A program made the translations under genes and the position numbers. Shown here in pieces: positions 27,732 to 37,769 of a stretch of 64,000 nt of DNA (within the stretch, counting starts at the first letter, position 1; each line of letters begins with the position of its first letter). The stretch is from positions 1,302,001 through 1,366,000 of the forward strand of contig NZ_CP088251.1 of NCBI RefSeq assembly GCF_021117405.1, given 5' to 3'. Source of the DNA: Frateuria edaphi. Lineage in GTDB: Bacteria > Pseudomonadota > Gammaproteobacteria > Xanthomonadales > Rhodanobacteraceae. The notes below the pieces were generated by a model, which saw only the letters and a list, made by a program, of their open reading frames with translations, did no database searches and had not been told where the DNA came from.

Positions 27732-28943
27732 ATGCCCGCTACCCAGGATTTCCACCGCTGGCCGGACGAGCACGGCCGCTTTGGCGCCTATGGCGGCAGC
27801 TATGTCGCCGAGACGCTGATGGCGCCGCTGGCCGAACTGACCGAGGCCTACCAGCGGTTGCGCCGGGATCCGGATTTCCTGGCCGAGCTGGACCGCGACC
27901 TCAAGTATTACGTCGGCCGTCCGAGCCCGATCTACCACGCCGAGCGGCTATCGAAGCATCTCGGGGGCGCGCGGATCCTGCTGAAGCGCGAGGATCTGAA
28001 CCACACCGGCGCGCACAAGATCAACAACACCATCGGCCAGGCCCTGGTGGCCCGGCGCATGGGCAAGCAGCGCGTGATCGCCGAGACCGGCGCGGGCCAG
28101 CACGGCGTCGCCAGTGCCACCGTGGCCGCCCGATTCGGCATGAAGTGCGTGGTCTACATGGGCGCGGTGGACATCGAGCGGCAGAAAATCAACGTCTACC
28201 GCATGAAACTGCTGGGCGCCGAAGTGGTGCCCGTGACCTCGGGATCGAAAACGCTCAAGGACGCGCTCAACGAAGCCATGCGCGATTGGGTCACCAACGT
28301 GGCCGACACCTTCTACATCATCGGTACCGTGGCCGGACCGCATCCGTATCCGCAGATGGTGCGCGACTTCAACGCCATCGTCGGGCGCGAGGCGCGCGAG
28401 CAGATGCTGGAGGGCTACGGCCGTCTGCCCGATGCGATCACGGCCTGCGTGGGCGGCGGTTCGAACGCGATCGGCCTGTTCCACGCCTTCCTCAACGATG
28501 CGGACGTGCGCATCGTCGGCGCCGAGGCGGCGGGCGAGGGCATGGACACGGGACATCACGCGGCGTCCCTGGCGGCCGGCCGGCCGGGCGTGCTGCACGG
28601 CAACCGCACTTATGTGCTGTGCGACGACAACGGCCAGATCACCGAGACGCACTCGGTCTCCGCCGGTCTGGACTACCCCGGCGTCGGCCCGGAACACGCT
28701 TTCCTCAAGGATGCCGGTCGCGCCGACTACGTCGGCGTCACCGACGATGAAGCGCTGGAGGCGTTCCACCTGCTCGCCCGTACCGAAGGCATCCTCGCTG
28801 CGCTCGAATCCAGCCACGCCGTGGCGCAGGCGATGAAGCTCGCACGCGAATACCCGAAGGACGCGCTGGTGCTGTGCAACCTCTCCGGCCGTGGCGACAA
28901 GGACGTGCATACCATTGCCGCGCGCGAGGGAGTGCAGGTATGA
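27732..28943 (+). CDS. trpB: Tryptophan synthase beta chain
   Basis: TrpB condenses indole with serine. The 403-residue protein has [13 protein letters not shown], the PLP Lys in [12 protein letters not shown], the catalytic Glu in AETGAGQHG, the phosphate loop [10 protein letters not shown], and the C-terminal [11 protein letters not shown] 27732 has GGAG seven bases upstream; an in-frame ATG at 27720 is less likely. Its stop overlaps the trpA ATG (ATGA). Confidence 0.97.
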   Translation: MPATQDFHRWPDEHGRFGAYGGSYVAETLMAPLAELTEAYQRLRRDPDFLAELDRDLKYYVGRPSPIYHAERLSKHLGGARILLKREDLNHTGAHKINNTIGQALVARRMGKQRVIAETGAGQHGVASATVAARFGMKCVVYMGAVDIERQKINVYRMKLLGAEVVPVTSGSKTLKDALNEAMRDWVTNVADTFYIIGTVAGPHPYPQMVRDFNAIVGREAREQMLEGYGRLPDAITACVGGGSNAIGLFHAFLNDADVRIVGAEAAGEGMDTGHHAASLAAGRPGVLHGNRTYVLCDDNGQITETHSVSAGLDYPGVGPEHAFLKDAGRADYVGVTDDEALEAFHLLARTEGILAALESSHAVAQAMKLAREYPKDALVLCNLSGRGDKDVHTIAAREGVQV

Positions 28944-29740
28944 GTCGCATCGACCGTCGCTTCGCCGTGCTTAAAGCTGAAAGCCGCACCGGACTGATTC
29001 CCTTCGTTACCGCGGGCGATCCGTCGCCCGAACATGCCGTCGCCCTGATGCACGCGCTGGTTGCGGCGGGCGCGGACCTGATCGAGCTGGGCGTTCCATT
29101 TTCCGATCCCATGGCGGATGGTCCGGTCATCCAGCACGCCAGCGAGCGCGCCATCGGCAGCGGCGTCGGGCTGGGCGACGTGTTGCGCTGGGTCGCCGAC
29201 TTCCGCCAGCGCGACGCGGACACGCCGGTCGTGCTGATGGGCTATCTCAACCCGATCGAAATGCACGGCTACGCGCGCTTTGCGCAGGATGCCGTGCAGG
29301 CGGGTGTCGACGGCGTGCTGGTCGTCGATTGCCCGCTGGAGGAGTCGGCCGTGCTGGAGCCGCTGCGCATCGCAGGCCTGCAGCAGATCCTGCTGGCCGC
29401 GCCCACTACCGCACCCGCGCGTATGGCGAAGTTGTGCGAGGCGGCCCGGGGCTTCCTGTATTATGTGTCGTTCGCCGGCATCACTGGCGCGGCACGGCTG
29501 AGCACGGCGGACATCGCCGCGCGCGTGGCCGAAGTGCGCGCCGGGGCGAAGGCGCCGGTGGCGGTCGGCTTCGGCGTCCGCGATTCGGCGACTGCGAAAG
29601 CGATCGCCGGGTTCGCCGACGCCGTGGTCATCGGCAGTGCGCTGGTCGAGCGCCTCGCCGGCGCCACGGAAGCGGATGAAATCGCCACGCGGGCGCGCGA
29701 GTTTCTCGCGCCGATCCGCGCAGCACTGGACGCGCCTTGA
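28940..29740 (+). CDS. trpA: Tryptophan synthase alpha chain
   Basis: TrpA cleaves indoleglycerol phosphate to indole, which is channelled to TrpB. The 266-residue TIM barrel has FVTAGDPS, the catalytic Glu in [27 protein letters not shown], the catalytic Asp in [22 protein letters not shown] and GFGVRDS. Coupled to trpB by a four-base overlap, as usual for the complex. Confidence 0.97.
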   Translation: MSRIDRRFAVLKAESRTGLIPFVTAGDPSPEHAVALMHALVAAGADLIELGVPFSDPMADGPVIQHASERAIGSGVGLGDVLRWVADFRQRDADTPVVLMGYLNPIEMHGYARFAQDAVQAGVDGVLVVDCPLEESAVLEPLRIAGLQQILLAAPTTAPARMAKLCEAARGFLYYVSFAGITGAARLSTADIAARVAEVRAGAKAPVAVGFGVRDSATAKAIAGFADAVVIGSALVERLAGATEADEIATRAREFLAPIRAALDAP

Positions 29741-29820
29741 CCCGCGCACGTTCCCTTTCGACGAGGGACGGGTGAGGACCGGGGCTCGCGGTGTGGCACA
29801 GCATTGTTGACGAGGTCCCC

Positions 29821-30690
29821 ATGAACTGGCTCCAGAAAATCATGACCCCGCGTGCACGCACGCACAGCACTCCCGCCAACAAGGGCAAAGTGCCCGAGGG
29901 CGTGTGGGACAAGTGCGGCGGTTGCGGCACGGTGCTGTACCGGCCAGAGCTGGAGCGCAACCTGATGGTGTGTCCCAAGTGTGGCCACCATCATCCGATC
30001 GGCGCGCGCGAGCGCCTGCTCGCCCTGCTCGACGAGGGTTCGACGCAGGAGCTGTGGGCGAACCTGGAACCGACCGATCCGCTGAAATTCCGCGATTCGA
30101 AGAAGTACCGCGACCGTATCGTGGCCTCGCAGAAATCCACCGGCGAGAAGGACGCGATGATCACCATGAGCGGCCGCCTGAAGGGCCGCCCGCTGGTCGC
30201 CACTGCGTTCGAGTTTTCCTACATGGGCGGTTCGATGGGCTCGGTGGTGGGTGAGAAATTCACTCGCGCGGCCGAGCGCGCACTGGCCGAGAAGAGCGCA
30301 CTGGTGTGCTTCTCCGCCACCGGCGGCGCGCGCATGCAGGAAGCGTTGTTCTCGCTGATGCAGATGGCCAAGACTTCCGCTGCGCTGGCGCGCATGCGCG
30401 ACGCCGGCGTGCCCTACATCAGCGTGATGACCAATCCGACCACCGGCGGCGTTTCGGCCAGCCTGGCGATGCTCGGTGACATCAACATCGGCGAGCCGAA
30501 GGCACTGATCGGCTTCGCGGGTCCGCGTGTGATCGAGCAGACCGTACGCGAGACGCTGCCTGAAGGCTTCCAGCGTTCGGAGTTCCTGCTCGAACACGGC
30601 GCGATCGACCTCATCGTCGACCGGCGCGAGATGCGCGACAAACTGGCCGAGCTTTTCGGCCTGTTGATGAAGGCGCCGCGCGCGGCCTGA
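29821..30690 (+). CDS. accD: Acetyl-CoA carboxylase carboxyltransferase subunit beta
   Basis: AccD with AccA transfers CO2 from biotin to acetyl-CoA, starting fatty acid synthesis. The 289-residue protein has the N-terminal four-Cys zinc ribbon (CGGCGTVLY and CPKCGHHH), [13 protein letters not shown]-like and [22 protein letters not shown] precedes ATG 29821. It lies 80 bases after trpA. In many gammaproteobacteria folC follows accD; here a terminator and a gene-free stretch follow. Confidence 0.97.
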   Translation: MNWLQKIMTPRARTHSTPANKGKVPEGVWDKCGGCGTVLYRPELERNLMVCPKCGHHHPIGARERLLALLDEGSTQELWANLEPTDPLKFRDSKKYRDRIVASQKSTGEKDAMITMSGRLKGRPLVATAFEFSYMGGSMGSVVGEKFTRAAERALAEKSALVCFSATGGARMQEALFSLMQMAKTSAALARMRDAGVPYISVMTNPTTGGVSASLAMLGDINIGEPKALIGFAGPRVIEQTVRETLPEGFQRSEFLLEHGAIDLIVDRREMRDKLAELFGLLMKAPRAA

Positions 30691-30713
30691 TCGAACGCTG
30701 GGGAACACCGATC

Positions 30714-30744
30714 GATGCCGCCGAAAGGCGGCATCGTCGTTTGT
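30714..30744 (+). terminator. accD terminator
   Basis: Perfect 9-bp stem GATGCCGCC (30714-30722) with GGCGGCATC (30727-30735), GAAA tetraloop, then GTCGTTTGT. It lies 23 bases after the accD stop. Confidence 0.75.
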
Positions 30745-30754
30745 GCAGGTCATG

Positions 30755-30925
30755 TTTTCCACAGCCGATGTGGATGCCCTCCGGTAAACCCTGTGGACAA
30801 ACCGCAGAGGCGGCTTTGCCGTCAGTCACTTGGCACGCGCTGATCAGTTTTTACGCAGCGGCAACGTCGTCTTCGCGGGTTGTCCACAGCGCTTGTGGAG
30901 CCAGCTGGGGTAAGCCTGTGGATAG
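30755..30925. other. Cluster of five DnaA-box-like 9-mers
   Basis: In the ~380-base gap between accD and the DUF4399 gene, five sites resemble the DnaA box TTATCCACA. They are TTTTCCACA (30755-30763), GCATCCACA (minus, 30769-30777), TTGTCCACA (minus, 30792-30800), TTGTCCACA (30880-30888) and CTATCCACA (minus, 30917-30925). All keep the TCCACA core and four differ from the consensus at one position. No dnaA, rpmH, gidA or AT-rich unwinding element is near, so it is not an obvious origin. A DnaA-titration site of the datA/DARS kind is possible. No gene is seen in this gap. Confidence 0.5.
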
Positions 30926-31071
30926 GTGGCCTATCTGCTTGATCGACAAGCGCAGGGCGACACGATGCGCAGGAAGTGACCAGCGCCTCCGCGCGCGCTG
31001 CGGGGCAGGCGGCATGACGCGGTCGGATGCTGCCGGCATACTGGCCTGCCACGCCCGAGGAGATCCCACGC

Positions 31072-31503
31072 ATGAAACGGATGATGTTCGCCGCCGCGTT
31101 CGCCATCGTTGGCGCCGCTTCCTTCGCGCAGACGCCTGCGCTCCCGGCCACCAAGGCACCGGCCGGCGCCGAGGCCTACATCATCTCGCCCAAGGACGGT
31201 GCCACCGTCGGTCGCGAGGTCACGGTGCGCTTCGGCCTGAAGGGCATGGGCGTGGCGCCGGCCGGCGTGGGCAAGGAGCACACGGGGCACCACCACCTGC
31301 TGGTCGATGTGACCGACCTGCCGCTCGCGGGCCAGCCGATTCCCAACGACGAACACCACAGGCACTTTGGCGGTGGCCAGACGCAGACCACGCTCAAGCT
31401 TTCCCCGGGCACGCACACGCTGCAGCTGGAACTGGGCGACGCGAACCATGTGCCGTTCGCCCCGCCCGTGGTGTCCAAAAGGATTACCATCCACGTGAAG
31501 TGA
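31072..31503 (+). CDS. DUF4399 exported protein
   Basis: A 143-residue protein with a Sec signal peptide (MKRMMFAAAFAIVGAASFAQ) and the DUF4399 pattern: YIISPKDGATVGREVTVRFGLKGMGVAPAG, HTGHHHLLVD and HHRHFGGGQTQTTL, then LSPGTHTLQLELGD. The His-rich motifs may bind metal. The fold is probably an immunoglobulin-like periplasmic domain. Function unknown. GAGGAGA precedes the ATG. Confidence 0.82.
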   Translation: MKRMMFAAAFAIVGAASFAQTPALPATKAPAGAEAYIISPKDGATVGREVTVRFGLKGMGVAPAGVGKEHTGHHHLLVDVTDLPLAGQPIPNDEHHRHFGGGQTQTTLKLSPGTHTLQLELGDANHVPFAPPVVSKRITIHVK

Positions 31504-31524
31504 GCGCACCGCCGGAGGTGCCGG

Positions 31525-31851
31525 ATGAAGCCGCTGCCGTTCATGGCCGCCCTGGTTCTGGCCTTGCCGATCTCCGCATGGGCGAGCGTTGCCATGGAAG
31601 CGCAGCAGGCCACCGGGTCCGAAAAGGCCATCCAGTCAACGACGGCCGGTGCCAGCGCGCACCGCCCGCTGTTCATCGTTAGATACGTGCTGCTGCCTGC
31701 TCCAAAGGAGGCGCCACAGATCGTCATGGACGATCGGGGCGCCCAGCTCGTGCCGCCTGGAAGCAGCTTTCCCGCCGCGCCGCTGGGCCGGGCAGAGCGC
31801 GACCCCAACGTGGTGATCTGCTATGGCTGGTCCTGCGAGCGCAAACCCTGA
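31525..31851 (+). CDS. Small exported hypothetical protein
   Basis: A 108-residue protein with a signal peptide (MKPLPFMAALVLALPISAWA) and a short mature part containing two Cys near the end (CYGWSC), which could form a disulfide. No family recognised. GGAGGTG precedes the ATG, and it starts 21 bases after the DUF4399 gene, so the two are probably one unit. Confidence 0.6.
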   Translation: MKPLPFMAALVLALPISAWASVAMEAQQATGSEKAIQSTTAGASAHRPLFIVRYVLLPAPKEAPQIVMDDRGAQLVPPGSSFPAAPLGRAERDPNVVICYGWSCERKP

Positions 31852-31933
31852 TCGTGTTGCCCGTGATTGCCGCGGCCGCGGCGCTGCGATCGGCTAAAAT
31901 CCCGTGTTTGCCCTTCGCAGCCGCAGAATGCCC

Positions 31934-33334
31934 ATGACCGTCCGCACCCGCTTCGCCCCCAGCCCCACCGGCTTCCTGCACATCGGCGGCGCCCGCACCG
32001 CGCTTTATTGCTGGCTCGAGTCGCGTCGTCGCGGCGGCGAGTTCCTGCTGCGCATCGAGGACACTGATCGCGAGCGCTCCACCGATGAAGCCGTGCAGGC
32101 GATCCTGGATGCCATGCAGTGGCTCGATCTGTCCGCCGACCAGGCACCGATCTACCAGACCCATCGCCTGGCGCGCTACAAGGAAGTGGCCGACCGCCTG
32201 CTCGCCGAAGGCAAGGCGTACTACGCCTACGAGAGCAAGGAAGAGATCGAGGCGATGCGCGAGGCGGCCATGGCCAAGGGCGAGAAGCCTCGCTACAACG
32301 GCTACTACCGCGATCGCAACGAGCCGCTGCGCGATGACCCCAACCGCGTCATCCGCTTCCGGAACCCGACCGAGGGTTCGGTCGTGTTCGAGGACAAGGT
32401 CAAGGGCCGCGTCGAGTGGGCCAACGCCGAGCTGGACGACCTGGTGATCTTCCGCTCCGACGGCTGGCCGACCTACAACTTCGCGGTGGTGGTCGACGAC
32501 ATCGACATGGGCATCACCGAGGTGATCCGCGGCGACGACCACGTCAACAACACGCCGCGCCAGATCAACATCTACCACGCGCTCGGCGCACCGGTGCCGG
32601 AATTCGCGCACCTGCCGATGATCCTGGACAAGGAGGGCAAGAAGCTCTCCAAGCGCACCAATTCGGTCAGCGTGATGGAGTACCGCGACGCGGGTTACCT
32701 GCCGCACGCGATCCTCAACTACCTGGTGCGGCTGGGCTGGTCGCACGGCGACCAGGAAATCTTCTCGCGCGAGGAAATGATCCGCCTGTTCGACATCTCC
32801 GACGTCAACAAGGCCGCCTCGCGCTTCGATACCGAGAAGCTCGCCTGGCTCAACCAGCACTACCTGAAGTCGGACGATCCCCGGGAGCTGGCGCCCGAGT
32901 TCGAGTGGCACCTGGCGCGCGCCGGCGTGGACATCTCCCGCGGCCCCGCGCCCGCCGACGTGGTCGTGGCGCTGCGCGACCGCGTGCACACGCTCAAGGA
33001 AATGGCCGAGCGCGCGAAGATCTGGTACGTGCCGATTGCCGAATGGGACGACAAGGCCGTCGCCAAGCACCTGAAGAACGACAGCGCCGTGGCCGTCCTC
33101 GAGCAGGCCAGGACGCTGCTCGCCGACATCGAATGGAAACCCGAGCCGATCCACCAGGCCATCGAGCGGATTGCAGCCAGCCTCGAACTGGGCATGGGCA
33201 AGATTGCCCAACCGCTGCGCGTGGCCATGACCGGCACCCAGGTCTCGCCTTCGATCGACCACACGATCTACCTGGCCGGCCGCGCCGAAGCGCTCAAGCG
33301 CATCGACGACGCGGTCGCCCGCGCGCAGGGCTGA
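31934..33334 (+). CDS. gltX: Glutamyl-tRNA synthetase
   Basis: GltX charges tRNA-Glu. From ATG 31934 the protein has 466 residues, the family length, and begins [19 protein letters not shown] (HIGH-type motif). The KMSKS-type motif is [11 protein letters not shown] near residue 240. [12 protein letters not shown] and the C-terminal anticodon-binding region are present. An in-frame ATG at 31928 is nearly as good. A TAAAAT at 31895 may be the -10. Without GlnRS information in the window I cannot say whether it is discriminating. Confidence 0.96.
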   Translation: MTVRTRFAPSPTGFLHIGGARTALYCWLESRRRGGEFLLRIEDTDRERSTDEAVQAILDAMQWLDLSADQAPIYQTHRLARYKEVADRLLAEGKAYYAYESKEEIEAMREAAMAKGEKPRYNGYYRDRNEPLRDDPNRVIRFRNPTEGSVVFEDKVKGRVEWANAELDDLVIFRSDGWPTYNFAVVVDDIDMGITEVIRGDDHVNNTPRQINIYHALGAPVPEFAHLPMILDKEGKKLSKRTNSVSVMEYRDAGYLPHAILNYLVRLGWSHGDQEIFSREEMIRLFDISDVNKAASRFDTEKLAWLNQHYLKSDDPRELAPEFEWHLARAGVDISRGPAPADVVVALRDRVHTLKEMAERAKIWYVPIAEWDDKAVAKHLKNDSAVAVLEQARTLLADIEWKPEPIHQAIERIAASLELGMGKIAQPLRVAMTGTQVSPSIDHTIYLAGRAEALKRIDDAVARAQG

Positions 33335-33351
33335 GCCCAGGACCCCGCGGC

Positions 33352-33621
33352 ATGGACGAACTCCTTGCCCGCGCCACGCAGGGTGTCGACCCCGACGCCC
33401 CCGATGCGTTCCTGCGCATCTTCCTCAACCTGATGGCGCTGGTCCCTTGGAGCGCGCTGATCTGGTGGAACCTCTTGTTTCTCGCCGTCGGTGCGCTGCT
33501 GGGCTGGTGGCGCGGCCGCACCGCCGAGGGTGTCGCCTGGGCGTTCGTGCTGGGCCCGATCGGCTGGCTGGTCGTCCTGCGCCGGCCGCGACGCCAGGTG
33601 CCGCCGCCGCTGCCGAAGTGA
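33352..33621 (+). CDS. Small membrane protein of unknown function
   Basis: An 89-residue protein with two hydrophobic segments (about residues 23-48, with a Trp-rich SALIWWNLLFLAVGALLGWW, and 60-77, VAWAFVLGPIGWLVVL) and a Pro-rich end. It starts 17 bases after gltX, with AGGA before the ATG. The GRTAEGVAWAFVLGPIGWLVV pattern is seen in small inner-membrane proteins of Xanthomonadales. No function known to me. Confidence 0.65.
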   Translation: MDELLARATQGVDPDAPDAFLRIFLNLMALVPWSALIWWNLLFLAVGALLGWWRGRTAEGVAWAFVLGPIGWLVVLRRPRRQVPPPLPK

Positions 33622-33814
33622 TGATCGCTTTCAGGCGTTCCTGCCGGAAGCGCCGATGGCCGGGTTCCTGATGGGAACCCGCACAGGTAAGCCTGTTGGG
33701 TCCACGACCGGCCGGACCGCTGGAGTCTTGGCGTCGCGTACCCGGAACCACCTGCTGCAAAACGTGGCTGTCGGGCACGCGGTATCATCGCGGCATCAAC
33801 CGGATGGGCCGATC

Positions 33815-34282
33815 GTGTCAGCCAAGCTCCACTCACACCACGTCGAAGACGCCGAGAGTTTCGTCGCGGCGGTCGAACAGGCCAGCGAGGAGCGCGGATT
33901 GCGGCTCACTCCCTTGCGCAGGGAAGTGTTGGCGCTTGTCGCCGCGGCGGGCAAACCGGTCAAGGCCTACGACCTGCTCGATCAGTTGCGCGAACGCCAC
34001 GGGAACGCCGCGCCACCCACGGTCTATCGCGCGCTCGATTTCCTTCTCGAGCAGGGTTTCATCCACAAGCTCGAGTCGATCAATGCCTACGTCTCCTGCC
34101 ACCATCCTGCCGAGGCGCATCAGGTGCCGTTCCTGATCTGCGACGGCTGCGCGAGTGCGCAGGAGGTCTGCGATGCTCGGGTGGCCGAGTTGATCGAGGC
34201 GCAGGCGCGGGCTTTCGGCTTCCGGCCGCAGGCCCAGACGCTGGAAGTCCACGGCCTCTGCAAGCAGTGCCGCAAGGGCTGA
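33815..34282 (+). CDS. zur: Zinc uptake regulator Zur (Fur family)
   Basis: Zur represses zinc uptake and mobilisation genes when zinc is plentiful. The 155-residue protein matches Zur rather than Fur: KAYDLLDQLRERHG, PPTVYRALDFLLEQGFIHKLES and AYVSCHH all resemble E. coli Zur. Likely zinc ligands are Cys95, Cys109, Cys112, Cys149 and Cys152, plus His residues near 96-102. GTG 33815 is the first good start in frame; no strong ribosome site is seen. A MerC-like gene and a CDF transporter follow, with a Zur-like box before them. Confidence 0.9.
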   Translation: MSAKLHSHHVEDAESFVAAVEQASEERGLRLTPLRREVLALVAAAGKPVKAYDLLDQLRERHGNAAPPTVYRALDFLLEQGFIHKLESINAYVSCHHPAEAHQVPFLICDGCASAQEVCDARVAELIEAQARAFGFRPQAQTLEVHGLCKQCRKG

Positions 34283-34370
34283 CCAGGAAAGGCCCGGACC
34301 CGCGATTGCGCAATCGATCGAACCCCGCCATCGCGGGCGGGAGTGCCAAGACCGATTCGGGGACGCAAGC

Positions 34371-34413
34371 AAAAGTGCGGGGCGCGATACATCCTGTATC
34401 GCGCCCCGCTTTT
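34371..34413. terminator. Strong hairpin downstream of zur, usable in both directions
   Basis: A perfect 15-bp stem, GCGGGGCGCGATACA (34377-34391) with TGTATCGCGCCCCGC (34395-34409), loop TCC, followed by TTTT and preceded by AAAA, so it can terminate on both strands. It lies 95 bases after zur. The rest of the ~340-base zur-merC gap holds no convincing gene on either strand. Confidence 0.8.
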
Positions 34414-34580
34414 CCCGGTGTTGGCGGGGAGGGAACAATGCCGCACCGGAAAACCGCTAACTCGATTGCAAGCCCGCATACCCGGGCTTCCGACCCCGTA
34501 TGGCTTGCATTCAGCCATTCTAGAACGCGGCGGCGACAGCTTGGTTGACGATTCGTTACAGCGTCGTGGCGGTGGCTCGC

Positions 34581-34596
34581 GTTATAAAGTAACATT
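34581..34596. promoter_or_regulatory. Zur-like operator before the MerC gene
   Basis: GTTATAAAGTAAC (34581-34593) followed by ATT. It is a near-palindrome with GTTA/TAAC arms and is close to the known gammaproteobacterial Zur core GTTATAATATAAC. It overlaps a TATAAA -10-like hexamer 35-40 bases before the MerC ATG, an ideal place for repression. Confidence 0.65.
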
Positions 34597-34622
34597 GTAG
34601 CCAGCTCCTACCGAAGCCGACG

Positions 34623-35045
34623 ATGGCCCGACCGCCGACATCACGCGCATGGCAGACCGCCGACCGGTTCGGCGCGGTCGCGTCGTTCCTGTGCGCGATC
34701 CATTGCGCAGCCTTGCCGTTCGTGCTCGCGGTGTTGCCGCTGGTCGGGCTCGAGTTCCTGGCCGATCATCGGTTCGAGCGGGCTTTCGTCATGTTCGCCT
34801 GCGCGCTGGCGCTGCTGACCCTGGTCAACGGCTACCGCCGGCACCGCCGGCCCGGGTCGCTGATGCTGGCGTTTCCCGGCCTTTCGTTGCTGCTGCTGGG
34901 CGTCACCGTGGCCGAGCGGTATCCGGTCGCGCTGCACAGCGTGCTGGTCACCTGCGGCGGCGTGCTGCTCGCGAGCGCGCACTTCGTCAACCTGCGGCTC
35001 GATCGCCGGCCACCGCACGTGCACGACGCCGGTTGCGCGCATTGA
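34623..35045 (+). CDS. MerC-domain membrane protein
   Basis: A 140-residue inner-membrane protein with four hydrophobic segments and the MerC-type N-terminus WQTADRFGAVASFLCAIHCAALPF, whose Cys/His pair recalls the metal-transport Cys of MerC. The C-terminus is His- and Cys-bearing (HVHDAGCAH). No mer genes are near. Its place between zur and a zinc CDF gene, behind a Zur-like box, suggests zinc handling rather than mercury. Confidence 0.82.
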   Translation: MARPPTSRAWQTADRFGAVASFLCAIHCAALPFVLAVLPLVGLEFLADHRFERAFVMFACALALLTLVNGYRRHRRPGSLMLAFPGLSLLLLGVTVAERYPVALHSVLVTCGGVLLASAHFVNLRLDRRPPHVHDAGCAH

Positions 35046-35091
35046 GCGCCGGTGATTGTGTAACGCGCGGGGGCGTTCCTACGATGCCGCG

Positions 35092-36036
35092 ATGAGCAGA
35101 TCGCACGAACACGGCCCGCACGACCATTCGCACGAGCATCACGAGCACGACCATTCGAGCGCTCGCGGGCGCAAGCTTCTGGCGGCTTTCCTGCTGACCC
35201 TGCTGATGCTCGTGGCCGAGGCCGTTGGCGGTCTGTGGTCGGGTTCGCTCGCGTTGCTCGCCGACGCCGGGCACATGATGGTCGACGCGCTGGCGCTCGC
35301 ACTGGCATTCATCGGCGCGCGGCTCGCGCTGCGTCCGGCCGATGCGCGCCGCAGCTACGGTTACGGGCGGCTGGAGGTATTGGCCGGTTTCGTCAACGCG
35401 TTGACGCAGTTCGTGCTCGTGGGGTTCATCGCCTATGAGGCGGTCACGCGCCTGCTGCATCCCGGAGCGATCCTTTCCGGGGTGATGCTGGTCGTGGCGG
35501 TGGTGGGCCTGCTGGTGAACCTGGTGGTGTTGCGCGTACTGCACGGCCACGCCCACGACGACGTCAACATGGCCGGGGCCAGCCTGCACGTGATGGGCGA
35601 CCTGCTCGGCTCGTTCGGTGCCGTGCTGGCCGCGTTGGCGGTGCGTTTCATGGGCTGGAACTGGGCCGACCCGGTACTCTCGCTGCTGGTCTCCCTGCTG
35701 ATCCTTGGCGGCGCCTGGCGATTGCTCCGCAAGTCGGCGCACATCCTGCTCGAGGGCGTGCCCGAAGACCTGGACGTGGGCGAGGTCGAGCAGGCCCTGC
35801 GCCAGGCCGACGCATCGATCCGCGACATCCACCACCTGCACGTGTGGCAGCTGGCCTCCGGCTCGCGCATGGCCACGCTGCATGCGCAGGTGCAGGACGG
35901 CGAAGGGGCCGGGGCGGTGGCGGCAATCCATCGGCTGTTGCGCAAGCAATTCGGGATCCTGCATGTGACGGTCCAGGTGGACGCGGGCCCGTGCACGGAC
36001 CACGCGCGCGATTGCCTTGGGCACGGGCACCACTGA
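35092..36036 (+). CDS. Cation diffusion facilitator, zinc efflux (ZitB/CzcD-like)
   Basis: CDF proteins export Zn(II) and similar ions with the proton gradient. The 314-residue protein has a His-rich cytoplasmic N-terminus (residues 4-22: alternating His with Asp/Glu), six membrane segments, and the two HxxxD metal sites: HMMVD in TM2 and HVMGD in TM5. A C-terminal cytoplasmic domain (DIHHLHVWQLASGSRMATLHAQV) and a final HGHH follow. It lies 46 bases after the MerC gene and is probably co-transcribed. An efflux pump in a unit with a Zur-like repressor site is unusual, as efflux genes are normally induced by zinc. Confidence 0.92.
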   Translation: MSRSHEHGPHDHSHEHHEHDHSSARGRKLLAAFLLTLLMLVAEAVGGLWSGSLALLADAGHMMVDALALALAFIGARLALRPADARRSYGYGRLEVLAGFVNALTQFVLVGFIAYEAVTRLLHPGAILSGVMLVVAVVGLLVNLVVLRVLHGHAHDDVNMAGASLHVMGDLLGSFGAVLAALAVRFMGWNWADPVLSLLVSLLILGGAWRLLRKSAHILLEGVPEDLDVGEVEQALRQADASIRDIHHLHVWQLASGSRMATLHAQVQDGEGAGAVAAIHRLLRKQFGILHVTVQVDAGPCTDHARDCLGHGHH

Positions 36037-36136
36037 GCGCAGTCGGCGGGCGGCGAGGCCCTTCGGCGCTCTTGCGCTTTACCTCTTCGCTGCTACGATG
36101 GCTGGCCGTTCACGCATTACGAATCAAGGAGTTCCC

Positions 36137-36298
36137 ATGGGTAAGGGCGATCGCAAGACCCGTCGCGGCAAGACCTACCGCGGCAGCTACGGCAACACCC
36201 GTGCGCACGATGCGCAGCCGGCCGTGGTTGGCGCCAAGGCCACCGTGACCAAGCCGGCCGCCGCCAAGAAGGCAGCGCCGAAGAAAAAGTCCGCCTGA
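36137..36298 (+). CDS. 30S ribosomal protein THX
   Basis: A 53-residue basic protein starting MGKGDRKTRRGKTYRGSYG, the signature of the bTHX family first found in Thermus and present in many proteobacteria. It is followed by an Ala/Lys-rich tail. The product binds the top of the 30S head. AAGGAG is placed nine bases before the ATG, and a strong terminator follows. Confidence 0.88.
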   Translation: MGKGDRKTRRGKTYRGSYGNTRAHDAQPAVVGAKATVTKPAAAKKAAPKKKSA

Positions 36299-36320
36299 GC
36301 TTTCCGCTCGCGGATCGAAG

Positions 36321-36349
36321 AGCCCCGCCATGAGCGGGGCTTTTTTTTG
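36321..36349 (+). terminator. THX gene terminator
   Basis: Perfect 8-bp stem AGCCCCGC (36321-36328) with GCGGGGCT (36334-36341), loop CATGA, then a run of eight T. A textbook Rho-independent terminator, 22 bases after the stop. Confidence 0.93.
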
Positions 36350-36436
36350 TCGTTCCGCGGCGATTAACCAGGGAAGACACGCGCTTCACCGTGCGCATGG
36401 AAACGTGCGGCTGGCAGGGGCGGGACCGGAGCAGGC

Positions 36437-37718
<1,282 letters not shown>

Positions 37719-37769
37719 TCCGGCGACCCGGCCGGATCCTTTCCGCCAGGCGGAAAGGGTAGGCGAGCG

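Noticed and set aside
28727-29749. A minus-strand coding region opposite trpA.
   Set aside because: Shadow of trpA, which is certain; no domain signature and no start signal.
30691-31071. The DnaA-box cluster as a chromosomal or plasmid replication origin.
   Set aside because: No dnaA, rpmH, gidAB, parAB or rep gene, and no AT-rich unwinding element is adjacent. Kept only as a possible titration site.
34440-34560. A tRNA or other structured RNA gene in the zur-merC gap.
   Set aside because: No cloverleaf with CCA-compatible stem, T-loop or anticodon arm could be drawn; only the terminator hairpin is convincing.
34623-35045. A mercury resistance locus, from the MerC-like gene.
   Set aside because: No merR, merT, merP or merA is present, and the setting is zinc regulation.
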